The notes under the pieces: generated by a model | What the model was told of the DNA's origin: nothing | The model's input: only the letters and a program-made list of their open reading frames with translations | The model's database searches: none | Translations under genes and position numbers: made by a program | Shown here: piece after piece, positions 1-7,326 of the stretch | Numbering within the stretch: position 1 is the stretch's first letter | Layout: the number at the start of each line of letters is the position of its first letter | Assembly: GCF_000467105.1 (NCBI RefSeq) | Contig: NZ_BATI01000032.1 | Span: 25,118-89,117 of the forward strand | From: Aquipseudomonas alcaligenes NBRC 14159 | GTDB taxonomy: Bacteria > Pseudomonadota > Gammaproteobacteria > Pseudomonadales > Pseudomonadaceae | DNA length: 64,000 nt | Direction of reading: 5' to 3'

Positions 1-1
1 C

Positions 2-1042
2 ACCGGCCTGGACCTCGAGCTGATCCAGGAGATCGGCATGTACTTCCATGCCGTGCGCAAGAAGTACCACCAGTTCGAGAGCGAGTTCACCGCCGTGGAT
101 ACCCGCGTGCAGGTCAACCAGGTGCCGGGCGGGATGATGTCCAACCTGGCCAACCAGCTGAAGGAACAGGGTGCGCTGGGCCGCATCAACGAGGTGTTCG
201 CCGAGATCCCGAAAGTGCGCGAAGACCTTGGCTTCCCGCCCCTGGTCACGCCGACCTCGCAGATCGTCGGCACCCAGGCGGTGTTCAACGTGCTGGCCGG
301 CGAGCGCTACAAGACCATCACCAACGAGGTGAAGCTGTACCTGCAGGGCCGCTACGGCAGGGCGCCGGGCAAGGTCGATGAGCAGCTGCGCAAGCGCGCC
401 ATCGGCAACGAGGAAGTCATCGACGTGCGCCCGGCCGACCTGCTCAAGCCGGAGATGGCCAAACTGCGCGAGGAGATCGGCGCCCTGGCCAAGTCCGAGG
501 AGGACGTGCTGACCTACGCCATGTTCCCCGACATCGGCCGCAAGTTCCTCGAGGAACGCGCCGCCGGCACGCTCAAGCCCGAGGCCCTGCTGCCGCTGCC
601 GCAGGCCGGCGGCGCGGCGCCGGTGGGCGGCGAGGGCGTGCCCACCGAGTTCGTGGTCGACGTACATGGCGAGAGCTACCGCGTGGACATCACCGGCGTC
701 GGTGTGAAGGGCGACGGCAAGCGCCACTTCTACCTGTCCATCGACGGCATGCCGGAGGAGGTGGTGTTCGAGCCGCTCAACGACTTCGTCGCCGGGGCCG
801 GTGGCAAGCGCAAGCAGGCCAGCGCGCCGGGCGACGTGTCCACCACCATGCCGGGCAACATCGTCGACGTGCTGGTCAAGGAAGGTGATGTGGTGAAGGC
901 CGGCCAGGCCGTGCTGATCACCGAGGCGATGAAGATGGAGACCGAGGTGCAGGCGCCCATCGCCGGCACGGTGAAGGCCGTGCACGTGGCCAAGGGGGAT
1001 CGGGTCAACCCCGGCGAGGTCCTGGTCGAGATCGACGCTTAA
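2..1042 (+). CDS. oadA: Oxaloacetate decarboxylase / pyruvate carboxylase subunit B, 3' part
   Basis: Only the C-terminal ~346 residues are present; the frame is open to the left edge. The product is the carboxyltransferase subunit that passes a carboxyl group between biotin and pyruvate/oxaloacetate. The first part matches the conserved carboxylase/PYC_OADA domain (a PGGMMSNL stretch near residue 45). The C-terminal ~75 residues are a biotinyl (lipoyl-like) domain with the biotin attachment motif EAMKM at about 901-945, where the Lys between the Mets is biotinylated. In Pseudomonas the related gene pairs with a separate biotin carboxylase subunit upstream, which would lie outside this window. 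Whether it acts as a carboxylase (anaplerosis) or a decarboxylase cannot be told from this fragment; pyruvate carboxylase subunit B is more likely in this genus. Confidence 0.93.
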   Translation, partial: TGLDLELIQEIGMYFHAVRKKYHQFESEFTAVDTRVQVNQVPGGMMSNLANQLKEQGALGRINEVFAEIPKVREDLGFPPLVTPTSQIVGTQAVFNVLAGERYKTITNEVKLYLQGRYGRAPGKVDEQLRKRAIGNEEVIDVRPADLLKPEMAKLREEIGALAKSEEDVLTYAMFPDIGRKFLEERAAGTLKPEALLPLPQAGGAAPVGGEGVPTEFVVDVHGESYRVDITGVGVKGDGKRHFYLSIDGMPEEVVFEPLNDFVAGAGGKRKQASAPGDVSTTMPGNIVDVLVKEGDVVKAGQAVLITEAMKMETEVQAPIAGTVKAVHVAKGDRVNPGEVLVEIDA

Positions 1043-1048
1043 GTCCCC

Positions 1049-1073
1049 GGGGCGCGCAAGCGCCCCTTTTTTT
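1049..1073 (+). terminator. Rho-independent terminator after oadA
   Basis: GGGGCG-(6 nt)-CGCCCC stem followed directly by a run of seven or eight T, starting 6 nt after the oadA stop codon. Confidence 0.85.
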
Positions 1074-1093
1074 GCCCACGAGAAAGGAGGTGT

Positions 1094-2032
1094 GTGTTGG
1101 ATCCGGTGGTGCTGTTCTTCGTCTTCGGCCTGGTCGCCGGGCTGCTGAAGAGCGAGTTGAAGTTGCCGGCGGCGCTGTACGAGACGCTGTCGATCATCCT
1201 GCTCCTGGCCATCGGCCTGCACGGCGGCGTGGAGCTGGCCGAGCAGGCCAGCGTGCAGCTGCTCGGCCAGGCCGGGCTGGTGCTGCTGCTCGGCATCGGT
1301 CTGCCGCTGCTGGCCTTCGTCCTGCTGCGCGGTCTGCGCTTCGACCGGGTCAACGCGGCGGCAGTGGCGGCGCACTACGGCTCGGTGAGCGCCGGTACCT
1401 TCGCCGTGGTGGTGGCCTTCCTGGTGTCGCGGCAGATCAGTTTCGAGAGCTACATGCCGCTGTTCGTGGCGATCCTGGAGATCCCGGCGATCCTGGTCGG
1501 CATCCTCCTGGCCAAGGGCGTCAGCCGTGGCACCGACTGGAAGGAGCTGGGCCGCGAGATCTTCCTCGGCAAGAGCATCATGCTGCTGCTCGGCGGCCTG
1601 GTGATCGGCGCCGTCGCCGGCAAGGAGGCGATCAAGCCGCTGGAGCCGCTGTACACCAGCATGTTCAAGCCGGTGCTGGCGTTCTTCCTGCTGGAAATGG
1701 GCCTGATCGCCTCCAGCCAGCTCGGCGCGCTGAAGCAGTTCGGTCTGCGCCTGGCGGCGTTTGCCCTGCTCATGCCGCTGCTCGGCGCGCTGGTCGGCGC
1801 CCTGCTGGCGCGCTTCATGGGCCTCAGCCTGGGCGGTACGGCGATGCTCGCCACCCTGGCGGCCTCGGCTTCCTACATCGCGGTCCCGGCGGCGTTGCGC
1901 CTGGCCCTGCCCGAGGCCAACCCGTCGCTGTCGCTGACCGCCTCGCTGGGCATCACCTTTCCCTTCAATATCCTCATCGGCATACCGCTGTACCTGGCGC
2001 TGGCCGAGCAACTGATCGCCTGGGGGCTCTGA
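1094..2032 (+). CDS. Sodium-dependent bicarbonate permease, SbtA family
   Basis: A ~312-aa very hydrophobic inner-membrane protein with about ten predicted helices in two halves, matching the SbtA/DUF897 family of sodium-dependent bicarbonate transporters. The repeat halves begin near residues 5 and 165, and a polar region sits at about residues 145-160. A strong Shine-Dalgarno AAAGGAGG at 1083-1090 supports a start at GTG 1094 (spacing 3) or TTG 1097 (spacing 6); the latter spacing is the more usual. The stop lies 1 nt before the next gene, which encodes an SbtB-like PII protein, the usual cyanobacterial partner. Placed just after a biotin-dependent carboxylase subunit, it may supply bicarbonate to that enzyme; this last point is inference. 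Confidence 0.85.
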   Translation: MLDPVVLFFVFGLVAGLLKSELKLPAALYETLSIILLLAIGLHGGVELAEQASVQLLGQAGLVLLLGIGLPLLAFVLLRGLRFDRVNAAAVAAHYGSVSAGTFAVVVAFLVSRQISFESYMPLFVAILEIPAILVGILLAKGVSRGTDWKELGREIFLGKSIMLLLGGLVIGAVAGKEAIKPLEPLYTSMFKPVLAFFLLEMGLIASSQLGALKQFGLRLAAFALLMPLLGALVGALLARFMGLSLGGTAMLATLAASASYIAVPAALRLALPEANPSLSLTASLGITFPFNILIGIPLYLALAEQLIAWGL

Positions 2033-2033
2033 G

Positions 2034-2336
2034 ATGGACACGCATAACCGCACCCTGCTCACCGTGGTCGGCGAGGCCGCGCTGGAGAAGAAACTGGTGG
2101 CCGACCTGGAGGCGCTTGGTGCGCCCGGCTGGACCATCTCGGACGCCCGTGGCCGCGGTGCCCGCGGTGTGCGCAGCGCCGGCTGGGATACCGAGGGCAA
2201 TATCCGTCTGGAGGTGATCTGCGCCCGCGACCTGGCCGAACGCATCGCCGAGCACCTGCAGCAGCGCTACTACGCCAACTACGCGATGGTCTGCTACCTC
2301 TCCGAGGTGCAGGTGCTGCGCCCGGAGAAGTTCTAG
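2034..2336 (+). CDS. PII-like regulatory protein, SbtB type
   Basis: A 100-aa ferredoxin-like PII-family protein. It has the beta-alpha-beta pattern of PII proteins: a hydrophobic first strand (LLTVVGEAALE), a glycine/arginine-rich T-loop-like segment near residues 38-52 (DARGRGARGVRSAG), and a last strand. It starts 1 nt after the permease stop, so the two are surely co-transcribed and probably translationally coupled. In cyanobacteria SbtB binds adenine nucleotides including cAMP and gates SbtA; the same role is proposed here by family and context, not shown. The canonical uridylylated Tyr region of GlnB is absent. Confidence 0.8.
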   Translation: MDTHNRTLLTVVGEAALEKKLVADLEALGAPGWTISDARGRGARGVRSAGWDTEGNIRLEVICARDLAERIAEHLQQRYYANYAMVCYLSEVQVLRPEKF

Positions 2337-2364
2337 CTGGGTAAACTGGGGCGCCCCGGCGCTG

Positions 2365-2424
2365 GTAGCCTGGATGCAATCCGGGAAACAGGCAGCTCCA
2401 CCTCCGGATTACAGCCGGGCTGCG
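2365..2424. repeat. REP-like palindromic repeat, copy 1
   Basis: Two imperfect inverted arms (GTAGCCTGGATGCAATCCGG ... CCGGATTACAGCCGGGCTGC) form a long hairpin. A nearly identical unit lies at 17585-17644, so this is a dispersed intergenic repeat. Confidence 0.75.
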
Positions 2425-2430
2425 GGCAAC

Positions 2431-2458
2431 AAAAAGGGGAGCCTCAGCTCCCCTTTTT
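2431..2458. terminator. Bidirectional terminator between convergent genes
   Basis: AAAAAGGGGAGC-CTCA-GCTCCCCTTTTT is a near-perfect palindrome with A- and T-tracts on both sides. It serves the sbtA-sbtB pair on the plus strand and the DUF1127 gene on the minus strand. Confidence 0.88.
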
Positions 2459-2474
2459 CATGCACCCTTGGCCA

Positions 2475-2690
2475 TCAGCGCCAGAACGGCTTGCTGATCT
2501 CGATCGCGCGGTCGTAGGTGCTGATGCCGGCATCGGCGAGCAGGCGCTCGTCCAGGCGCGCGAGGGCGCGGCGGCTGCTGATGCGGCGCTGCCACAGCAG
2601 CAGGGTGCCCAGGACGCGCAGAGGGTGGTGAGCACCGCTGGCCGGGGATTGTTGTTGAAACATCAGGTCGGAACTGAGGGTACGTTCCAT
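2475..2690 (-). CDS. DUF1127 domain small protein
   Basis: A 71-aa basic protein. Its C-terminal half has the DUF1127 (YjiS-like) signature: R-R-A-L-A-R-L-D-E-R-L-L-A-D-A-G-I-S followed by an E-I-S-K-P-F-W-R ending, which is very typical of the family. A good Shine-Dalgarno (GGAAGGAAG) lies about 6 nt upstream of the ATG. DUF1127 proteins are small and often arginine-rich; some alphaproteobacterial members have been linked to RNA and phosphate metabolism, but the role here is unknown. It has its own convergent terminator and appears monocistronic. Confidence 0.8.
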   Translation of the reverse strand: MERTLSSDLMFQQQSPASGAHHPLRVLGTLLLWQRRISSRRALARLDERLLADAGISTYDRAIEISKPFWR

Positions 2691-3045
2691 GGTGGGGCTT
2701 CCTTCCGCTTGTGGCGGGGTTAGAGGGTGTTCTACTGGAAGCCTATTTTCCTGACTGCGTGGTCGATTTTATAGGCACAGCTGGGATAAATTGCGCGGCT
2801 ATTAGTTAGTCGGCTTTGTAACTGTTCTGTTTTTGTGCGCGCAACTGTACTGGTCATCCGTGGAAATTCGGGTTGCTGACAGGATGCCGAGAGTTTTCAC
2901 TGTTCCATGCATGATCAGCGGCACTTTGTTAGCGGTACAGTTTTTCTGAGCGCTGTTATTTCGCTGTATCTGTTATTGCCGCCGGCAAGGCCCACGAGGC
3001 GTCGCCGACTGGCTAGATTGAAGGTTGCTCCCACGAGGAAATCCC
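2691..3045. other. Intergenic region between DUF1127 gene and ltaE
   Basis: 355 bp, AT-richer than its surroundings, containing the divergent promoters of the DUF1127 gene and ltaE. I see an inverted pair ACTGTAC (2844-2850) and GTACAGT (2935-2941) about 85 bp apart, which could be regulator half-sites. A longer frame starting at 2907 overlaps ltaE in another frame and is not credible. I saw no riboswitch fold that I recognise. Confidence 0.5.
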
Positions 3046-4083
3046 ATGACCGACCACACCCAGCAATTCGCCAGCGACAACTATTCCGGCATCTGCCCGG
3101 AGGTCTGGGCCGCCATGGCCGAGGCCAATCGCGGCCACGAGCGCGCCTATGGCGAGGACAGCTGGACGGCCCGCGCCGCCGACCGTTTCCGCCAGCTGTT
3201 CGAGACCGACTGCGAGGTGTTCTTCGCCTTCAACGGCACCGCCGCCAACTCCCTGGCCCTGGCCAGCCTGTGCCAGAGCTACCACAGCGTGATCTGCTCG
3301 GAGACCGCGCACGTCGAGACCGACGAATGCGGCGCGCCGGAGTTCTTCTCCAACGGCTCCAAACTGCTCACCGCGCGTACCCTCGGCGGCAAGCTGACCG
3401 CGGAGACGATCCGCGAGGTCGCGCTGAAGCGCCAGGACATCCACTACCCCAAACCACGCGTGGTGACCCTGACCCAGGCCACCGAGGTCGGCACCGTCTA
3501 CCGCCCCGAGGAGGTCGCCGCGATCAGCCAGGTGTGCAAGGAACTCAAGCTCAACCTGCACATGGATGGCGCGCGCTTCTCCAACGCCTGCGCCTTCCTC
3601 GGCTGCAGTCCGGCCGAGCTGACCTGGAAAGCCGGCGTCGACGTGCTGTGCTTTGGCGGCACCAAGAACGGCATGGCGGTGGGCGAAGCCATCCTGTTCT
3701 TCAACAAGGACCTGGCCGAGGACTTCGACTACCGCTGCAAGCAGGCCGGTCAGCTGGCCTCGAAGATGCGCTACCTGTCGGCGCCCTGGGTCGGCCTGCT
3801 ACAGGACGATGCCTGGCTGCGCTACGCCAACCACGCCAACCGCTGCGCGCGCCTGCTCGCCGAGCTGGTGGCGGACGTGCCGGGCGTCAGCCTGATGTTC
3901 CCGGTAGAGGCCAACGGCGTGTTCCTGCAACTCTCGGAGACGGCCATCGAGCGCCTGCGCGCGTGGGGCTGGCGCTTCTACACCTTCATCGGTGCCGGTG
4001 GTGCGCGCTTCATGTGCAGCTGGGATACCGAGGAAGCGCGGGTACGCGAACTGGCGGCGGACATCCGCAAGGCCATGGTCTGA
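3046..4083 (+). CDS. ltaE: Low-specificity L-threonine aldolase
   Basis: 345-aa fold-type I PLP enzyme that cleaves L-threonine/allo-threonine to glycine and acetaldehyde. The family landmarks are present: an N-terminal FASDNYSG-like start, a HVETDECGAPEFF stretch around residue 95, and the PLP-lysine motif CFGGTKNG near residue 204. Length fits the beta-eliminating lyase/threonine aldolase family. ATG 3046 is chosen over an upstream in-frame ATG (3025) because GAGG at 3035-3038 is well placed and the protein then begins at the usual conserved N-terminus. It stands alone with a long upstream regulatory region. Confidence 0.94.
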   Translation: MTDHTQQFASDNYSGICPEVWAAMAEANRGHERAYGEDSWTARAADRFRQLFETDCEVFFAFNGTAANSLALASLCQSYHSVICSETAHVETDECGAPEFFSNGSKLLTARTLGGKLTAETIREVALKRQDIHYPKPRVVTLTQATEVGTVYRPEEVAAISQVCKELKLNLHMDGARFSNACAFLGCSPAELTWKAGVDVLCFGGTKNGMAVGEAILFFNKDLAEDFDYRCKQAGQLASKMRYLSAPWVGLLQDDAWLRYANHANRCARLLAELVADVPGVSLMFPVEANGVFLQLSETAIERLRAWGWRFYTFIGAGGARFMCSWDTEEARVRELAADIRKAMV

Positions 4084-4229
4084 GGCGGCCAGGGGCTTCG
4101 CTCAGCTGCTCGACTGAGCTTCAGTGAATTTCTCAATAGGCACTATCGAAATCTCCGCTTGGCTCGCGATGCACCCTCTGGCCGATGCTTCGCCCATCCA
4201 AGGCGAACACAGGACAGGGGGAGATTCGC

Positions 4230-4664
4230 ATGAAGACCGTCGCGCAGATGCTGGCCAGCAAACCGCAGCAGAACGTCCATACCGTGGCGCCCGAGGCCAG
4301 CATGCTGGAGGCGCTGCGGCTGATGGCCGAGCACAATATCGGCGCGTTGCCGGTGACCGACGCCGGGCGTCTGGTCGGCATCGTCAGCGAGCGTGACTAC
4401 GCCCGCAAAGGCGTGCTGCTCGGGCGCTCGTCCGTCGGCACGGCGGTGCGCGAGGTGATGAGCGTGCCGGTGGTGACGGTGAGCGCGCGCCAGGGCATCC
4501 GCGAATGCATGAGCCTGATGACCGACGGCCACCTGCGCCACCTGCCGGTGGTGGAGGGCGAGCGCCTGCTCGGCCTGCTGTCGATCGGCGACCTGGTCAA
4601 GGAAACCCTGGCCGAGCAGGACGGCCTGATCCAGCACCTGGAGCAGTACATCCGTGGCGAGTGA
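4230..4664 (+). CDS. Tandem CBS-domain protein
   Basis: 144-aa soluble protein consisting of two CBS motifs (residues ~10-65 and ~75-130), each with the GALPVTD / HLPVVEGERLLGLLSIGDL type of strand-loop-helix. Free-standing CBS pairs bind adenine nucleotides and act as energy sensors. ATG 4230 is preceded by GGGGGAG; an earlier in-frame ATG at 4185 has no ribosome site. Its partner is not evident from the neighbours. Confidence 0.85.
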   Translation: MKTVAQMLASKPQQNVHTVAPEASMLEALRLMAEHNIGALPVTDAGRLVGIVSERDYARKGVLLGRSSVGTAVREVMSVPVVTVSARQGIRECMSLMTDGHLRHLPVVEGERLLGLLSIGDLVKETLAEQDGLIQHLEQYIRGE

Positions 4665-4676
4665 CGGCTGGCCGCG

Positions 4677-5000
4677 CTATTCGGCGGCCGGTGCCGGTTC
4701 CTGTGGCGTCTCTTCGCGCTCTGTGCAGATGCCGTTGGCGCCCTGCTTGCCGGTGTAGGTCACCGTGGGCGAGCCGTCGGCCGCGATACTGATGGAGAGG
4801 GTCACGCCCTGGCCCTTGGCCTCGTAGTACTGCTCGCTGAACTTGCTCAGCACGGCCTGCCGGTCGTTGATGTGCACCGGGCCCCCGGCTGCGGCGCGCA
4901 CGGCGATGTCGCCGGGGCAGGTGAGCGCGAAGGCCGGTAGGTTGGCGGCCTGGGCGGCGCCCGCGGCGAGCAGGCTGGCGGCGATGATCAGGCGTTGCAT
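4677..5000 (-). CDS. Small periplasmic protein of unknown function
   Basis: 107 aa with a clear Sec signal peptide: basic start, hydrophobic core, and cleavage expected after A-A-Q-A-A at about residue 19. Two cysteines in the mature part (residues ~29 and ~93) could form a disulphide. The end is acidic and Pro/Ala-rich. I do not recognise the family. It sits convergently with the CBS gene and downstream of the double-HTH regulator on the same strand (26 bp gap), so it may share its transcript. Confidence 0.7.
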   Translation of the reverse strand: MQRLIIAASLLAAGAAQAANLPAFALTCPGDIAVRAAAGGPVHINDRQAVLSKFSEQYYEAKGQGVTLSISIAADGSPTVTYTGKQGANGICTEREETPQEPAPAAE

Positions 5001-5026
5001 GGCGGAGCTCCCGAGGCGAATTGCGT

Positions 5027-5548
5027 TCAGAGAACTAAGCAGCCGCCCACGGCCTTGTCCAACCGTTCCCGCAGTTGCCGATAAGCTGTCGCAGGCGGCC
5101 GCACGGCCAGCACCAGCGGTGCGCGTTGCGGCGGTGTCAGGGGCAGCGTCAGCGCACCGCCGCTGACGGCGGCAAACAGCAGGGCACAGACGCTGCCAGC
5201 GCCGAACCTGCGCTGCAGGTTGTGCCGATGCTTGCGCACCGTCTGATCGCTGAGGCCCAGCGCCTTGGCGGCCTGCTTGTCGCTGCGCCCGAGGGCGAGC
5301 AGGTGCAGCACCTCGCGCTGCCGATGGCTCAGCGCCGGCGGGATAAGGTCAATCTCGTCCGGCGGGGCGACGTGTTCGAGGTAATGGATCGTCAGCTGCG
5401 CCGACTTGTGCAGGCCCAGCTTGCCCTGCAGGTTCTCGCGATGCCGGCGCGCGGTGCCGAGGCACAGGCCCAGCTGCTGGGCGACCTGGCGATCACTGCA
5501 GCCGCGGGCGATCAGCTGCAGTACCTGGCATTCGCGCGGTGTGAGCAC
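5027..5548 (-). CDS. Regulator with two tandem LuxR-type HTH domains
   Basis: 173 aa with no receiver or sensor domain. Residues 1-58 form one GerE/LuxR helix-turn-helix (LTPRECQVLQLIARGCSDRQVA...). Residues ~72-125 form a second, very similar one (LSHRQREVLHLLALGRSDKQAA...). The remaining ~45 residues are a short hydrophobic and proline-rich tail. The GTG start at 5548 has a GGGAG about 7 nt upstream; starting at the first residue of an HTH is unusual, so a longer N-terminus is possible, but no upstream in-frame start is convincing. It is divergent from the 5760 gene across ~210 bp, which suggests control of that pair. Confidence 0.75.
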   Translation of the reverse strand: MLTPRECQVLQLIARGCSDRQVAQQLGLCLGTARRHRENLQGKLGLHKSAQLTIHYLEHVAPPDEIDLIPPALSHRQREVLHLLALGRSDKQAAKALGLSDQTVRKHRHNLQRRFGAGSVCALLFAAVSGGALTLPLTPPQRAPLVLAVRPPATAYRQLRERLDKAVGGCLVL

Positions 5549-5759
5549 ATCCCTGCTCCCGACTCATGAGAGAAGGCTCGACGCTACGGCCCCGCAGCCG
5601 CCGAACCGAGCCGGAAATCCTTCCCCGCAGTCCTACCGCATTTGCCCGATTTCGCCGCGGCGCCCTGCCCGTGAGCATCTGGGACGTCGAGCGGCGCGCC
5701 GTTCGACAGGTGCGCCACGTCGTCCCGGCGCCGTCCCCTCAACTGCAAGGACTCTCGCA

Positions 5760-6821
5760 ATGAACTGGAATCGTACCTTTACCGATCTGATCCGCGCCGG
5801 GCGCGCGGCCTACTGGGGCAACTGGACGCTCGATCCGAAGATCAAGCTGGGCGCAGTGGGCATCGTCTCGCCGGACACCGGTGACTTCACCCTGGTGCAG
5901 GAAGCCACGCCCGGCGTGCCTCTGAGCAGCCGCGGCATTCCCAACCAGTGGAAGCTGTCGTCGAGCAACGTCAAGCGCACTCAGGCCAATGTCAGCCTCG
6001 ACGGCAGCGCCACCGACCCGGAGACCGGCACCAAGATCACCGCCGGCACCGAGATCACCTGGGACTTCGCCAACATCGGCTCGATGGCTTCGGAATTCGG
6101 CATCGCCAACGAGGGCTTCGTCAGCGACCTAACTACCCTGTCCAAGCCCGAGACGCTCAGCTGGCTGTCCCAGCAGGCGGCCTCGGTGAGCATGAGCAAT
6201 GGCAGCGGCATCGCCCAGGGCTTCGGCGTGGTTACCAGTGTGATCTATGCCAACAGCGGCCTGAACATCGGCTCCCAGGACAACAGTGCCTCGTTCTCCA
6301 TCAGCGGTTCGGCCGGTGCCGTCCAGGAGATGCTGGCCGGCGCCAACGGCAAGGGCTCCTTCGTCTCCACCAAGGAGACCAAGCAGGTCGATCAGCACCT
6401 GTGGCCCAGCGTGCCGGAGCAGATGGCCAATGGCGTGGTGCCGATCGCCTACACCTTCGCCTCGTTCGACGGCAACCTGCTGATCCCCAACTGGATCACC
6501 CGCCTGGGCTCGCTGCAGATCCTGTTCAACAACAAGCCGGGCTGCACCTACATCACCGACATCAAGCTCAGCTACGACACCCCGCAGGGCCCGCACAACG
6601 AGTCCTTCTCGCTCAGCGGCGGGCTGTCCAAGACTGTCGGCAACATCCCCCTCAACGCCACCAACATCGTGGCCCACGTCAGCTTCAAGGGTGTGATCAA
6701 CAGCGATCACTACACCTTCAGCTGGCCGAGCCCGCTGGGCCAGTGGCTGACCGGCCAACGTGAAATCGAGATGAGCGGCGTCTGGCCGGGCCAGACCCAC
6801 GCCCGCGACATCGCCCTGTGA
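5760..6821 (+). CDS. Unrecognised 353-aa protein, first gene of a two-gene unit
   Basis: No family recognised. The protein lacks an N-terminal signal peptide and transmembrane helices. It is rich in Ser, Thr, Asn and Gly, with many short alternating hydrophobic stretches, suggesting a beta-rich fold. One internal segment (around residues 110-190) is Ser/Ala/Gly rich. ATG 5760 is preceded by AAGGA at 5747-5751; longer frames upstream overlap the divergent regulator's control region and look spurious. It lies 32 nt before a gene for an exported protein and divergent from the double-HTH regulator. Beta-rich composition with an amphipathic middle would fit a secreted or pore-forming protein, but nothing specific supports this. 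Confidence 0.7.
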   Translation: MNWNRTFTDLIRAGRAAYWGNWTLDPKIKLGAVGIVSPDTGDFTLVQEATPGVPLSSRGIPNQWKLSSSNVKRTQANVSLDGSATDPETGTKITAGTEITWDFANIGSMASEFGIANEGFVSDLTTLSKPETLSWLSQQAASVSMSNGSGIAQGFGVVTSVIYANSGLNIGSQDNSASFSISGSAGAVQEMLAGANGKGSFVSTKETKQVDQHLWPSVPEQMANGVVPIAYTFASFDGNLLIPNWITRLGSLQILFNNKPGCTYITDIKLSYDTPQGPHNESFSLSGGLSKTVGNIPLNATNIVAHVSFKGVINSDHYTFSWPSPLGQWLTGQREIEMSGVWPGQTHARDIAL

Positions 6822-6853
6822 TCGCCCCCCACCGACGCATCGAGGAACTCACC

Positions 6854-7270
6854 ATGAACGCATTTATCGAGAACCATAAGTACCTGGCTGCCACCATCCT
6901 GTTTGCTGCCCTGGCCTGCGGCGGCGTGTCTTCGGCGCAGGCCGAGGACGTTGCCAAGGGCGTGCTGATCGTGCGCGGCGATGCCCATGGCTTCACGCCC
7001 AACCAGGGCGACAACTACAAGAACGAGGAGCGCAACATCAATGATCGCCTGGAAGGGGTCTCGGCCCTTTGCGCCAGCAGTGGTAGCCAGACGGCCGCCG
7101 CCCTGGTGCTGACCGACACCACGCGCAACTGGGCTGGCTACATGAGCAGCAACACCACCACCATCATCAACCAGGGTGGCAAGGTGGTGAAGGACCCACT
7201 GCCAGGCAATCCCAACCACTGCCTGATCAATGGCCTGAAGCTGGGCCAGATCAAAGGCATCTGGAACTAG
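6854..7270 (+). CDS. Exported small protein of unknown function
   Basis: 138 aa with a Sec signal peptide ending near S-S-A-Q-A|E (about residue 27). The mature part is ~110 residues with two Cys (about residues 70 and 121), probably a disulphide, and Thr/Asn-rich segments. No recognised family. ATG 6854 has GAGG 8 nt upstream; the frame opens at 6818, but that start overlaps the previous gene. It forms a two-gene unit with 5760-6821 and is followed by a strong terminator. Confidence 0.7.
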   Translation: MNAFIENHKYLAATILFAALACGGVSSAQAEDVAKGVLIVRGDAHGFTPNQGDNYKNEERNINDRLEGVSALCASSGSQTAAALVLTDTTRNWAGYMSSNTTTIINQGGKVVKDPLPGNPNHCLINGLKLGQIKGIWN

Positions 7271-7283
7271 GCGTCCGCGCCAT

Positions 7284-7314
7284 AAAAAAGACCGGCCCTT
7301 GGGCCGGTCTTTTT
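7284..7314. terminator. Strong terminator, probably bidirectional
   Basis: AAAAAAGACCGGCCC-TT-GGGCCGGTCTTTTT: long GC stem with A- and T-tracts, placed between the convergent 6854 and 7327 genes. Confidence 0.92.
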
Positions 7315-7326
7315 CATGCGGGCCGG

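Noticed and set aside
2691..3045. Glycine riboswitch or other leader RNA before ltaE
   Set aside because: I could not find a recognisable aptamer core or a terminator/antiterminator pair; the region looks like ordinary promoter DNA.
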